Positions 8,766 through 17,653 of a DNA stretch of 64,000 bases are shown here, one piece after another. Positions within the stretch are counted from its first letter, which is position 1. Each line of letters starts with the position of its first letter. The translations under genes and the position numbers were made by a program. The notes under the pieces were generated by a model. The model was not told the origin of the DNA. It saw only the letters and a list, made by a program, of their open reading frames with translations, and did not search any database. Origin of the DNA: Paraliobacillus salinarum (GTDB lineage Bacteria > Bacillota > Bacilli > Bacillales > Amphibacillaceae); assembly GCF_014083865.1 (NCBI RefSeq), contig NZ_JACEFA010000005.1, forward strand, positions 143,773-207,772, written 5' to 3'.

Positions 8766-9584
8766 ATGAAATTAGGATTAATTGGTTATCCAATTCAGCA
8801 TTCATTGTCCCCGTGGATTCATAAACATTTTCTTGAACAAATTAATCAAGAGGGACAATATCAACTGTATGAAACGAGTGGAGATAAATTCTCTGAAGTT
8901 GTTGAAGAAATGAAATGCGGTGGATTAAAAGGTTTTAATGTAACGGTTCCTTATAAACAAACAATCATCCCTTACTTAGATGAGTTAGATAGTTATGCAA
9001 AGCAAATTGGTGCAGTTAACACGGTTGTTTTTGAGAATAATAAATGGATAGGGTATAATACAGACGGATTAGGATACGTTCAAGCAGTAAAAGATCAATA
9101 CCCAGGATTATTTACTGGTGATAAAAAAGTGTTAATCCTTGGGGCTGGTGGAGCTGCTAGAGGTATTTTTTATGCGCTTTGCCAACAAGATTTTCAAAAA
9201 ATCGATATTGCAAATCGTACAATGGAAAAAGCAATAGCATTAAAAGACCTTAACCAAAGAGAAGAGATTGAAACCGATTGTTTTACATTTGCAGAAGCTG
9301 AAATAAAGGTAAACAACTATGATCTTATCGTACAAACAACATCTGTAGGAACAAACGAAGACTTGTCCGTTCTTTCATTAGAAAAACTAACAGATACTAG
9401 CGTTGTTAGTGATATTGTCTATCAACCTTTAACGACAACGTTTTTACAACAAGCCAAAGACAAAGGGGCAAGAATTCATCGTGGTCATACGATGCTTTTA
9501 TATCAAGCGAAGTTAGCGTTTCAAAAATGGTCAGGACAAACAGTTACTGTAACAGAATTAATGAAAGAGCTAGAAAAACAATGA
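8766..9584 (+). CDS. aroE: Shikimate dehydrogenase (NADP+)
   Basis: A 272-residue enzyme reducing 3-dehydroshikimate to shikimate in aromatic amino acid synthesis. The substrate domain has GYPIQHSLSPWIH at the N-terminus and GFNVTVPYKQ near residue 60, whose Lys is catalytic. The nucleotide domain has LGAGGAARGIF near 130 and NRTMEKA. The C-terminal GHTMLLYQAKLAFQKWSG is typical. GGGAGG precedes the ATG. It is the third gene of the operon. Confidence 0.95.
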   Translation: MKLGLIGYPIQHSLSPWIHKHFLEQINQEGQYQLYETSGDKFSEVVEEMKCGGLKGFNVTVPYKQTIIPYLDELDSYAKQIGAVNTVVFENNKWIGYNTDGLGYVQAVKDQYPGLFTGDKKVLILGAGGAARGIFYALCQQDFQKIDIANRTMEKAIALKDLNQREEIETDCFTFAEAEIKVNNYDLIVQTTSVGTNEDLSVLSLEKLTDTSVVSDIVYQPLTTTFLQQAKDKGARIHRGHTMLLYQAKLAFQKWSGQTVTVTELMKELEKQ

Positions 9585-9600
9585 ATAAAGGATGACTAAT

Positions 9601-9891
9601 ATGTTAACAGGAAAACAAAAAAGATTTTTACGAGCAAAAGCAAATCGCTTACGTCCAATTTTTCAAGTTGGAAAAGTTGGTGTGAATGACAATATGATTG
9701 TACAAATAGAAGAAGCTTTGGAGAAAAGAGAGCTAATTAAAGTTAGCATACTTCAAAATTGTATCGAAGAAAAAGATGAAGTAGCTGAAGGGCTAGTTCA
9801 AGGTACAGGAGCAGAATTAGTACAAATTATTGGAAACAATATTGTTTTGTATAAGGAATCAGTAGAAAACAAAACGATAGAATTGCCATAA
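9601..9891 (+). CDS. yhbY: YhbY/CRM-domain ribosome assembly RNA-binding protein
   Basis: A 96-residue CRM-domain protein (YqeI in B. subtilis) starting MLTGKQKRFLRAKANRL. It has FQVGKVGVND near 24, which carries the family GxxG-type loop, and ELVQIIGNNIVLYKES near the end. The start at 9601 gives the family length and follows AAAGGA; the in-frame ATG at 9592 is too close to that site. YhbY proteins bind pre-50S particles. Confidence 0.92.
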   Translation: MLTGKQKRFLRAKANRLRPIFQVGKVGVNDNMIVQIEEALEKRELIKVSILQNCIEEKDEVAEGLVQGTGAELVQIIGNNIVLYKESVENKTIELP

Positions 9892-9901
9892 GGTGTGACA
9901 T

Positions 9902-10480
9902 ATGAAAAAAGTAGGATTATTAGGTGGTACGTTCGATCCACCTCACATTGGGCATCTAGTGATCGCAGAAGAGGTTTATCACGAATTAGGTTTAGATGAA
10001 GTGTGGTTCATTCCTTCAAATGAACCACCACATAAAAATAAAGCGACCACTACTGTTAAACACCGTCTTTCGATGGTTGAAGCAGCAATAGCGAGTAATG
10101 ATCATTTTTTATTAAACCCAATAGAAATAGAACGACCTGGGAAATCATATACATTTGATACGATTCAATTATTAATTCAAAAACACCCAGATATTTCATT
10201 TTACTTTATTATTGGTGCGGATATGGTGGAATATCTGCCTAAATGGAATCGAATAGATGAACTAGTTAATTTAATCACGTTTGTTGGCGTAAAACGGCCA
10301 GAATATGAATTAAAGACAGACTATCCAATTCAAGTGATTGATATTCCAGGCTTGGATATTTCATCAACAATGATACGTGAACGTTTAGCTGAAAGAAAAC
10401 CGGTTACTTATTTTATTCCACCTTCTGTCAGACAAGTGATAAAGGAGAATCAATTATATGAACCGAGAGAGCGCTCTTGA
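9902..10480 (+). CDS. nadD: Nicotinate-nucleotide adenylyltransferase
   Basis: A 192-residue nucleotidyltransferase making deamido-NAD from nicotinate mononucleotide and ATP. LLGGTFDPPHIGHLVIAEE at the N-terminus is the alpha/beta phosphodiesterase-type motif, and the late motif is DISSTMIRERL. FIIGADM near residue 100 is also typical. Its 3' end overlaps yqeK by 23 bases, so the two are translationally coupled. Confidence 0.95.
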   Translation: MKKVGLLGGTFDPPHIGHLVIAEEVYHELGLDEVWFIPSNEPPHKNKATTTVKHRLSMVEAAIASNDHFLLNPIEIERPGKSYTFDTIQLLIQKHPDISFYFIIGADMVEYLPKWNRIDELVNLITFVGVKRPEYELKTDYPIQVIDIPGLDISSTMIRERLAERKPVTYFIPPSVRQVIKENQLYEPRERS

Positions 10481-11030
10481 GCTTCTGAAACCACATTTAA
10501 CTCAAAGCAGATACGATCATACAGTTAGAGTGACCGATGTAGCAATTAAATTAGCGGAGCATTATCAGGTTGATTCATCCAAAGTTGAATTAGCGGCTAT
10601 TTTTCATGATTATGCAAAATATAGAGATGTGAAAGAGATGGAGCAAATTATTCTTCAATCTAATTTACCAAAAGATCTATTGCACTTTCATTCAGAACTA
10701 TGGCACGGTCCAGTTGGTGCTTTATTAGTTAAACAAGAGATTGGTATAACAGATGCGGATATACTAAGTGGTATTCATTGGCACACAACAGGAAAAGCGC
10801 ATATGAGTACATTTGAAAAAATTATTTTTATAGCTGATTATATTGAACCTGGACGAGATTTCCCTGGTTTGCATGAAGTAAGACAACAAGCAGAGCATGA
10901 TTTAGACACAGCATGTTTTTTAGCGCTAAAAAACACAATTGCTTTTTTAGTGAAAAAACAACAGTCAATATATCCAGATACGTTTCATGCATATAATTAT
11001 TTTAAAAGAAAAATAAGAGGTGTTATTTAG
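10458..11030 (+). CDS. yqeK: HD-domain bis(5'-nucleosyl)-tetraphosphatase YqeK
   Basis: A 190-residue HD-domain hydrolase of the YqeK family, members of which split diadenosine tetraphosphate symmetrically into ADP. The His-Asp motif is in FHDYAKY near residue 50, with an earlier metal His in YDHTVRV and later HWHTTGK and FIADYIEPGR segments. The start lies inside nadD and the stop abuts the rsfS start. Confidence 0.92.
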   Translation: MNRESALELLKPHLTQSRYDHTVRVTDVAIKLAEHYQVDSSKVELAAIFHDYAKYRDVKEMEQIILQSNLPKDLLHFHSELWHGPVGALLVKQEIGITDADILSGIHWHTTGKAHMSTFEKIIFIADYIEPGRDFPGLHEVRQQAEHDLDTACFLALKNTIAFLVKKQQSIYPDTFHAYNYFKRKIRGVI

Positions 11031-11387
11031 ATGAATCATAAAGAAATTTTAAAAATAGCAGCACAAGCCTGTGACGATAAACGAGCAAGTGATATTGTTG
11101 CTTTAGATATGAATGATGTGTCGTTAATGGCAGATTATTTTTTGATCTGCGATGGTTCAAATGAAAGGCAAGTACAGGCAATCGCTAGAGAAATTAAACA
11201 GCAAGCAGAAGCAAATGATTTTACTGTTAAGAGAATGGAAGGATTTGACCAAGCAAGATGGATTCTGGTTGATTTAGGGGATGTCGTTTGCCACGTTTTC
11301 CATAAAGATGAGCGTAACTATTACAACCTAGAACGACTTTGGGGAGATGCTCCACATGTAGACTTAGAGCTATCGTCAGAAGGGTAA
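11031..11387 (+). CDS. rsfS: Ribosomal silencing factor RsfS
   Basis: A 118-residue RsfS (YqeL, Iojap-like). It binds ribosomal protein uL14 on the 50S subunit and prevents subunit joining in starved cells. Typical segments are DIVALDMNDVS, ADYFLICDGSNERQV, EGFDQARWILVDLGDVVCHVF and the closing YNLERLWGDA. There are no spacer bases between yqeK and this gene. Confidence 0.95.
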   Translation: MNHKEILKIAAQACDDKRASDIVALDMNDVSLMADYFLICDGSNERQVQAIAREIKQQAEANDFTVKRMEGFDQARWILVDLGDVVCHVFHKDERNYYNLERLWGDAPHVDLELSSEG

Positions 11388-11393
11388 GAGGCG

Positions 11394-12143
11394 ATGGTTT
11401 ATAACAAAATGGCTACTGTCTATGATCGTTTTATGGATAGCGCACCATACGCGCAATGGGCTTCTTTTACAAAAGAAGTGTTAGATCAAATCAAACCAGA
11501 TGCAAAAACTGTAATTGACTTAGGGTGTGGAACTGGAACACTAACATTACGATTAGCAGCTGAAGGTTATCAAATGACTGGTGTGGATTTCGCATCCGAT
11601 ATGTTGTCGATCGCAGCGCAGCATGCTGCAGAAGAGGGAACACAAATTCAGTGGCTTCAACAAGATTTAACTACATTGGATGTTGGTAAAACCTTTGATG
11701 TGGCAGTAAGCTATTGTGATGTTATAAATTATATTACAACCGAAAGCGATATAAAAAGCGTATTTAAAAATGTATATGAAACCCTCACTGATAGCGGTGT
11801 GTTTATTTTCGATGTACATGCCATATCATATGCTGAAAATGTGTTAACAGATAATCTCTTTTCCGAAATAGACGAAGATATGGGATATGTTTGGTTCTGT
11901 GAGCCTGGTGAACATATTGGAGAAATGCACCATGATATGACATTCTTCGTTAAAGATAAAGAACAATATGATCGTTTTGACGAACAACATCATCAACGAA
12001 CGTTTCCTACAGCTACTTATCTAACGTGGTTAAAAGGTGTTGGTTTTGATAGTGTTACGATCTGTGCTGATTTTAATCCAACAATGATTACAGCTGAACA
12101 AGCGGATGAATCAGAAAGAGTATTCATTATTTGTAAAAAATAA
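11394..12143 (+). CDS. yqeM: SAM-dependent methyltransferase YqeM
   Basis: A 249-residue class I methyltransferase with motif I VIDLGCGTGTLTLRL near residue 42, GVDFASDML near 63 and a motif IV region VAVSYCDVINYI. The substrate of B. subtilis YqeM is unknown. It is the last gene of the operon, placed just after rsfS as in B. subtilis. The downstream comER gene is not present here; a terminator and then comEA follow. Confidence 0.88.
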   Translation: MVYNKMATVYDRFMDSAPYAQWASFTKEVLDQIKPDAKTVIDLGCGTGTLTLRLAAEGYQMTGVDFASDMLSIAAQHAAEEGTQIQWLQQDLTTLDVGKTFDVAVSYCDVINYITTESDIKSVFKNVYETLTDSGVFIFDVHAISYAENVLTDNLFSEIDEDMGYVWFCEPGEHIGEMHHDMTFFVKDKEQYDRFDEQHHQRTFPTATYLTWLKGVGFDSVTICADFNPTMITAEQADESERVFIICKK

Positions 12144-12172
12144 AACGTTTAATACACGTTTTATTTTTTACA
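12139..12172 (+). terminator. Terminator after yqeM
   Basis: An AATAAAACGT arm pairs with ACGTTTTATT around a TTAATAC loop and runs into TTTTT. It overlaps the yqeM stop codon. Confidence 0.75.
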
Positions 12173-12353
12173 GAATATTTTTAGAAAAATGCAGGAATTA
12201 CTTATTTTTTGTAGAATATATACGTTAAATGTAAATCAGCCATACTTGCAGTTACTTCCCCCCGATTACCTCATATGATTACATCGTCTTTTCTAGAATT
12301 ATTTCTCTTATGAATAAAATGATTTGAAAAATATTATAAAGTAGGTGTTGTGT

Positions 12354-12965
12354 GTGAAAAATTGGATCAAGCACAATTGGTTACTCTCCTGTATTGTTTT
12401 ACTTGTTCTTTCAGTAGGTATGTGGGAATGGTTTGGCCCGGATAAATCATCAGAATCTAACAATGATTTACAATTAGAAGATACCTCCGTAAATGAACCT
12501 ACCGACACAAATCAAGAAACATCAAATATAATTATTGTTGATGTAAAAGGTGAAGTTGAAAATCCAGACATTTATCAAGTGTCAGAAGATGAACGTGTAA
12601 AAGATGTCATTCTACTTGCTGGCGGTTTTTCAGAGGAAGCAGATTCGAGTAGTGTCAATTTAGCGCAAAAAGTTTTTGATGAAATGGTTATCACTGTTCC
12701 TAGGAAAAACAACAATTCAAATCAATCCTCAACATCCTCTTCAACTATTTCCTCAACTGAATCTACCTCTTCATTAGTAAAAATCAATCAAGCAACAAAA
12801 GAGGAAATTGAAACACTTCCTGGAATAGGCGCTGTTAAAGCGGAAGCAATTGTACAATACAGAGAAGAGCATGGTTTTTTCCAATCTGTAAGCGATTTAG
12901 AATCTATTACTGGAATCGGACAAAAAACAGTAGAAAAATTAGAGCCTCACATCCAAATACCATAA
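12354..12965 (+). CDS. comEA: Competence DNA receptor ComEA
   Basis: A 203-residue membrane-anchored DNA-binding protein of natural transformation. One N-terminal helix (about 8-28) is followed by an acidic linker and an SLBB-like segment (VDVKGEVENPDIYQV). A Ser/Thr-rich hinge precedes a double helix-hairpin-helix domain with LPGIGAVKAEAIVQYRE and ITGIGQKTVEKL. The GTG at 12354 is favoured because GTAGGTG lies six bases upstream; an upstream GTG at 12345 overlaps that site. comEB and comEC follow. Confidence 0.93.
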   Translation: MKNWIKHNWLLSCIVLLVLSVGMWEWFGPDKSSESNNDLQLEDTSVNEPTDTNQETSNIIIVDVKGEVENPDIYQVSEDERVKDVILLAGGFSEEADSSSVNLAQKVFDEMVITVPRKNNNSNQSSTSSSTISSTESTSSLVKINQATKEEIETLPGIGAVKAEAIVQYREEHGFFQSVSDLESITGIGQKTVEKLEPHIQIP

Positions 12966-13028
12966 ATCATATTGACGGATGTTGTCGTTTTTCTTAAACT
13001 GAATAAAAAAACAAGTGGGGTAATTAAA

Positions 13029-13493
13029 GTGGATAGAATTTCTTGGGATCAATATTTTATGGCGCAGAGTCATCTGTTAGCTTTACGAAGTACATGTGAA
13101 CGATTAATGGTAGGTGCAACAATTGTTCGAGATAAACGAATTATTGCAGGTGGATATAATGGTAGTGTATCTGGAAGTGACCATTGTATTGATGAAGGTT
13201 GTTATGTGATCGATAACCATTGTGTAAGAACAGTACATGCCGAGATCAATGCTTTATTACAATGTGCTAAATTTGGTGTTGCAACAAGTAACGCAGAAAT
13301 ATACGTGACTCATTTTCCGTGTTTACAATGTACAAAATCAATTATTCAGGCAGGAATTAAAGCAGTTTACTATGCAGCGGATTATAAAAATCATCCATAC
13401 GCAATGGAGTTGTTTAAACAGGCTGGTGTATCCACAGAAAAGGTAGAATTAGAGCAAGTATCAATTGATTTATTACCACAAAATAAAATTTAA
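13029..13493 (+). CDS. comEB: dCMP deaminase family protein ComEB
   Basis: A 154-residue zinc deaminase of the dCMP deaminase family. TVHAEINALLQ near residue 73 carries the zinc His and the proton-shuttle Glu, and FPCLQCTKS near 100 carries the two zinc Cys. The GTG at 13029 is chosen because MDRISWDQYFMAQSHLLALRS matches the family N-terminus. The upstream in-frame extension from 12972 does not. In B. subtilis ComEB is cotranscribed with comEA and comEC but is not essential for DNA uptake. Confidence 0.92.
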   Translation: MDRISWDQYFMAQSHLLALRSTCERLMVGATIVRDKRIIAGGYNGSVSGSDHCIDEGCYVIDNHCVRTVHAEINALLQCAKFGVATSNAEIYVTHFPCLQCTKSIIQAGIKAVYYAADYKNHPYAMELFKQAGVSTEKVELEQVSIDLLPQNKI

Positions 13494-13512
13494 TTAAAAG
13501 GATAGAAGGTAT

Positions 13513-15786
13513 GTGTCACTCATGAGAGGGTATTGGCATCTGTTTGCAATTGCTTCATCCATATCCATTATTGCAATTACATTTAAGAGTTATTTTTTAT
13601 ATGGCTTGATTGTTTTGTGGATATACATATTATATAGGCGTCAACGAATTCAAACTTTTCATGCTTTATTATTGATTGGCTTAACTGTACTCACTTCTTT
13701 ATATTATTCAACGACAGAAGTGAGTACAACTATTGACTTAAGTCAAGATAGCTTTACTGGTACAATTCCTTCACCAGTTGAAAGAAAGGAAAATCTAACC
13801 TCCCTCGTTTTTCAAACTGTAGACAAAACAAACATTCAAGTCACATATTTTGATGATGATGGATCAAATCTGTCACAAACTTGGAAAACTGGGGCGGATT
13901 GCCAACTCCAAGGAATACCTCAATCTCCTCAACCTAGTACAAACCCTGGTCAATTCAATTTCCAAAAATACCTAAAGAATAAAAGAATTTCACATCAAGT
14001 AATACTGCGTGACTCAAACAATCTCACTTGTAAAGGGGAAAACGCTTTAGAGAAAATATATAATACAAGAAATATCGGAATAAATAACGTAAATGATTCT
14101 TTTAGCCAATTTACTTCAAGTTGGATACTAGCCTTGTTTTTTGGCTTTGATGAACAGCTTGATGATCGCATCGTTACAGTTTTCGAGCATTGGAATTTGT
14201 CCCATCTGTTGGCTATTTCAGGGTTACATGTTGGGCTGATAACTGGCCTTTTATATTTTCTCTTAGTCAAAACATCGATTTTATCAAAAGAAAAAGCTAC
14301 ATCTGTTATTGTCATTTTTCTGTTTCTCTATCCGTTTATTAGTGGAGGGGCCCCATCTGTTTGGCGAGCATCACTGATGACAATTACTGCAATGACAATG
14401 CTGCGATTTCGCAAACAAGGAAGTGTAGTAGATATTGTTAGCATTATATTTTTGGTGTGTGTTTTTTTTGATAAACAACTGATTTATCAGCTTGGATTCC
14501 AGTTCTCTTTTCTTGTAACAAGTAGCTTGATTTTATCAAGAAAATGGTTGAGGAGAACATCAAAAGCAAAGTTGATTGTACGCATTAGTTTAATTAGTAT
14601 GTTTACATTATTACCACTACAGCTATTGCATTTTTACTATATTAATCCTTTTGCTATCTTGCTTAATATTGTGGTTGTCCCATATTATTCAATATTAGTC
14701 ATGCCGTTTCTATTCCTATTATTGTTCGTCAGTTTCATTTCCCCAAACGCAATAACTTTTTTGGACTTCTTGTTCCAATCCATGCATCAACCAATGCTAC
14801 AGATCATTACTTCGATCGACACCCACTTGTTTCATCCTTTCGTTATAGGAAAAATACCTCTTATGTACATTTGGATTTATTATGGTTTGCTTATTGTATT
14901 GTTTTATTCGATTGAAAAGCATCAAAAAAAATTAATGGTTATCTCCGTTTCTACAGTATGCGTCTTACTTTTATGGTTAGAGTTTCGTCCGTACATAGAT
15001 GAACATGGTACAGTAACCATGCTTGATGTAGGGCAAGGAGATGCGATTGTAATTGAACTGCCATATCGAGAAGGCATCATCATGATTGATGCGGCAGGAA
15101 CACTTAAAAAAGACTTTCAAACACCTTCTGACAAAACGTACAAACAAATCATTAATCCTTTTTTGTATAGCAAAGGGATTGATCAAATAGACATCATGTT
15201 TTTATCCCATGCAGATCATGATCATATTGGAAGTGTTCCCTATCTACTTAAAAATTTTGATGTAAACCATGTTGTAACAAGTGATTTTTTTGATAAAAGC
15301 ATGTTACCTAACGCATTGTTACAAAAAACAACATTTCACGTTGCAAGAGGTCAATCGATTGTAGACTATAGAGACTTATCGTTTCAAGTATTACATCCGG
15401 TTAAAGATATGAAAAACCGTAATGATAATTCACTTGTACTGCAAGCGAGGATTGGTCAGTTAAATTGGCTGTTTACTGGTGATATTAGTCAAGAAACTGA
15501 GCAAGTAATATTAAAGCGTAATCCTAATCTAAAAGTCGATGTTTTAAAGTTGGCTCATCACGGAAGTAAAGATTCCTCAGCGGAACAATTTATTAACCAG
15601 TTGAACCCAAAGATAGCCTTAATTTCTGTTGGTAGAGACAACCGTTATGGCCATCCAGCAGAGGAGGTTTTGCAACGATTAAAGAACAGTGAAACTCCTG
15701 TTTTAAGGACAGATAGACAAGGTGCAATAATTTATACCTATAAAGATAATGGGGAAACCGGAACATTTTCAACATTTTTACCATAA
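13513..15786 (+). CDS. comEC: DNA uptake channel ComEC/Rec2
   Basis: A 757-residue polytopic protein that carries single-stranded DNA across the membrane in transformation. It has N-terminal helices (7-65), an external OB-like domain, the ComEC/Rec2 core starting at HLLAISGLHVGLI (near 227), and a cytoplasmic metallo-beta-lactamase domain. That domain shows DVGQGDA, LSHADHDHIGS and LAHHGSKDSS. GTG 13513 is close to AGAAGG and ATG 13522 is also possible. A perfect 13-base inverted repeat lies within the gene at 13686-13728. Confidence 0.95.
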   Translation: MSLMRGYWHLFAIASSISIIAITFKSYFLYGLIVLWIYILYRRQRIQTFHALLLIGLTVLTSLYYSTTEVSTTIDLSQDSFTGTIPSPVERKENLTSLVFQTVDKTNIQVTYFDDDGSNLSQTWKTGADCQLQGIPQSPQPSTNPGQFNFQKYLKNKRISHQVILRDSNNLTCKGENALEKIYNTRNIGINNVNDSFSQFTSSWILALFFGFDEQLDDRIVTVFEHWNLSHLLAISGLHVGLITGLLYFLLVKTSILSKEKATSVIVIFLFLYPFISGGAPSVWRASLMTITAMTMLRFRKQGSVVDIVSIIFLVCVFFDKQLIYQLGFQFSFLVTSSLILSRKWLRRTSKAKLIVRISLISMFTLLPLQLLHFYYINPFAILLNIVVVPYYSILVMPFLFLLLFVSFISPNAITFLDFLFQSMHQPMLQIITSIDTHLFHPFVIGKIPLMYIWIYYGLLIVLFYSIEKHQKKLMVISVSTVCVLLLWLEFRPYIDEHGTVTMLDVGQGDAIVIELPYREGIIMIDAAGTLKKDFQTPSDKTYKQIINPFLYSKGIDQIDIMFLSHADHDHIGSVPYLLKNFDVNHVVTSDFFDKSMLPNALLQKTTFHVARGQSIVDYRDLSFQVLHPVKDMKNRNDNSLVLQARIGQLNWLFTGDISQETEQVILKRNPNLKVDVLKLAHHGSKDSSAEQFINQLNPKIALISVGRDNRYGHPAEEVLQRLKNSETPVLRTDRQGAIIYTYKDNGETGTFSTFLP
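13686..13728. repeat. Perfect 13-base inverted repeat inside comEC
   Basis: TGTACTCACTTCT at 13686-13698 pairs with AGAAGTGAGTACA at 13716-13728 across a 17-base loop. It lies about 175 bases after the comEC start, between the membrane segments and the external domain. Confidence 0.8.
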
Positions 15787-15811
15787 TATATCTTAGAAGA
15801 AACCAAGGAGT

Positions 15812-15906
15812 AAGCGAAAGTAAATCAGTTTATATTTCTAAATGTCATATTCACTTGTGTTTACCTAAGTTAGCAAGACTTAACATGCTTACTTCTCGCT
15901 TTTTTG
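15812..15906 (+). terminator. Long-range terminator after comEC
   Basis: AAGCGAAAGTAA at 15812-15823 pairs with TTACTTCTCGCTT at 15889-15901 with one bulged base. The 65 bases between the arms contain a small inner hairpin, and a run of six T follows at once. Confidence 0.6.
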
Positions 15907-15907
15907 G

Positions 15908-15980
15908 TCAATCTATACTTGAAAACATCGTTTAATTTGTAGCTGCCTAGGACTACAAATTAAACGTTCATATAGATTGA
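15908..15980. repeat. Two-step inverted repeat (10-base outer, 14-base inner stem)
   Basis: TCAATCTATA at 15908-15917 pairs with TATAGATTGA at 15971-15980. Inside it, CGTTTAATTTGTAG at 15929-15942 pairs perfectly with CTACAAATTAAACG at 15953-15966 around a CTGCCTAGGA loop. No gene explains it. Confidence 0.75.
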
Positions 15981-16016
15981 GGAGGGAGTAACTTCATTAC
16001 TTCCTCCATTTATTTT
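15981..16016 (+). terminator. Hairpin directly following the two-step repeat
   Basis: GGAGGGAGTAA at 15981-15991 pairs with TTACTTCCTCC at 15997-16007 with one wobble around a CTTCA loop. ATTTATTTTA follows. It could terminate transcription or sequester the GGAGG. Confidence 0.6.
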
Positions 16017-16088
16017 AGAAAAATGTACTTGTTTTCTAACTTGATTACAATTAGGATGAATATAGAATTGTAATCAGGATGTGAGTAA

Positions 16089-17117
16089 ATGGATTATTTT
16101 AAAGCAATAAAGAAAATAGAGCAAAGGCAATTTCAATCGATTTATTTATTACAAGGAACCGAGTCCTATTTAGTTGAAAATATAGTTAATAAATTGAAGC
16201 AAAATGGATTAATGGACAATGATGATTATGCAAATTTTATCCGTTATGACTTAGAAGAAACAACCATACAGGAAGTAATTATGGATGTAGAAACCTATCC
16301 TTTTTTTGGAGAACGTAAAATTGTTTTAGCCTACCATCCTGTCTTTTTAACAGCGAAGCCGGACAAGACTGGCTTAACACATCAAATACAGTCTTTATTA
16401 GACTATGCCTCAAACCCGGTAGATTATTCAATATTAGTACTTATAGCACCATATGAAAAATTAGATGAAAGAAAAAAAATTACCAAAACGCTTAAGAAGC
16501 AAGCAGAAATAATTGATTGTCAGCCAGTGAAAGAATGGGAAATAGATAAATGGATTGACTATTTAGTAAAGCAGTTCCATGTAGGAATCGAAAAAGCAGC
16601 CTATGAAACGATAACGAAAGAAACCGGTCCTAATTTAATGTTGTTGGAAAAAGAAATTGAAAAAATGGCCACTTATTTAGGGGGAAATGGGACAATCACT
16701 CCAGAAGTAGCAGAAGGATTAGTAGCACATCAATCAGCCACTAATTCAGGTTTCAAACTAGTTGATGCAGTTATTGCAAAACAATTAGGGAAAGCAATTG
16801 AAACTTACCAAGATTTATCCAAAATGAATGAAGAAGAAATCGCACTTGTAGCATTATTGGCATCACAATTCAGAACACTTAGCCACGTTAAGACTTTAAA
16901 AAAGTCAGGGTATAGTCAACAACAGATGGCACAGCAATTAAAAGTACATCCTTATGTCATTAAAATGTCTCTATCAAGAGAAAAATATTTTACAAAAGAG
17001 AAAATTGAATCCATCTTAAATGAATGTGCAAATGCAGATATTAAGATAAAACAAGGATTGATGGATAAGAAGTTAGTGTTTGAATTATTACTTTATCAAA
17101 TTATTTTTTCGGATTAA
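16089..17117 (+). CDS. holA: DNA polymerase III delta subunit HolA
   Basis: A 342-residue clamp-loader subunit of the delta family (YqeN). It begins MDYFKAIKKIEQRQFQSIYLLQGTESYL. It has an AAA+-like fold without a Walker A motif, as expected for delta, and an IKQGLMDKKLVFELLLYQI C-terminus typical of Gram-positive members. The GTG/ATG region shows GGATGTGAG before the ATG. It lies convergently to rpsT. Confidence 0.93.
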   Translation: MDYFKAIKKIEQRQFQSIYLLQGTESYLVENIVNKLKQNGLMDNDDYANFIRYDLEETTIQEVIMDVETYPFFGERKIVLAYHPVFLTAKPDKTGLTHQIQSLLDYASNPVDYSILVLIAPYEKLDERKKITKTLKKQAEIIDCQPVKEWEIDKWIDYLVKQFHVGIEKAAYETITKETGPNLMLLEKEIEKMATYLGGNGTITPEVAEGLVAHQSATNSGFKLVDAVIAKQLGKAIETYQDLSKMNEEEIALVALLASQFRTLSHVKTLKKSGYSQQQMAQQLKVHPYVIKMSLSREKYFTKEKIESILNECANADIKIKQGLMDKKLVFELLLYQIIFSD

Positions 17118-17170
17118 TTTAACTTATAAACAGAAATCGTATCATATCAAATGTATAAAATAGCAATGAA

Positions 17171-17204
17171 AAAAAGCTTGTAGAACGCTCTACAAGCTTT
17201 TTGT
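17171..17204. terminator. Bidirectional terminator between holA and rpsT
   Basis: A perfect 14-base stem, AAAAAGCTTGTAGA with TCTACAAGCTTTTT, and an ACGC loop. A-rich and T-rich flanks let it work in both directions. Confidence 0.92.
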
Positions 17205-17224
17205 GTTGGTCATATTAAAAGAGA

Positions 17225-17491
17225 TTAAGCTGTAAGCTCATTTACTTTTTTAGTAAGACGTGATTTTTGACGATTACCATTATTTTTATGGATAATCCCT
17301 TTTTGTACTGCTTTATCAATTTTCTTAACTGCTTTTTGTAGAGCAGCTTTTGCATCTTCCACATCTTTATTAGCAACAAATTTTTCAACTTGTTTAATGT
17401 GTGAACGCATTTCTGTTTTAATAGGTGCGTTATGCGCACGTAATTCGTTGTTTAAACGCACACGTTTAATTGCAGATTTAATATTAGCCAT
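17225..17491 (-). CDS. rpsT: 30S ribosomal protein S20 (bS20)
   Basis: An 88-residue basic protein, [19 protein letters not shown] onwards, with long helices and [19 protein letters not shown] near the C-terminus. This is the usual S20 sequence, which binds the 16S rRNA 5' domain. GGAGGTG precedes the ATG. Its position opposite holA and gpr is the same as in B. subtilis. Confidence 0.97.
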   Translation of the reverse strand: MANIKSAIKRVRLNNELRAHNAPIKTEMRSHIKQVEKFVANKDVEDAKAALQKAVKKIDKAVQKGIIHKNNGNRQKSRLTKKVNELTA

Positions 17492-17653
17492 TTTTTCACC
17501 TCCACGTTCTCAATTCGAAAACAATTATAGAACAATCGTCATTGTACCAAAGCTTTGGACAATTTTCAATATAAATATAACTTATAAATTGTAGAAACGT
17601 ATCTTTTTTTAAAATAATGGTAACGATAAGAATAAAAAAAGTGGTGACTACTT

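Larger units (their letters stand above)
15787..16088. other. 302-base comEC-holA intergenic region rich in hairpins
   Basis: No protein gene is visible on either strand, and the small yqzM gene that B. subtilis carries near here is absent. The region holds three separate stem structures, described as individual entries, and then the holA ribosome binding site. Confidence 0.7.

Noticed and set aside
15787..16088. Reverse-strand yqzM gene in the comEC-holA gap
   Set aside because: All reverse-strand starts there end within about 12 codons.
17595..17653. Sigma-G or sigma-F promoter for gpr
   Set aside because: One is expected from biology, but no pair of elements with correct spacing could be found by eye.
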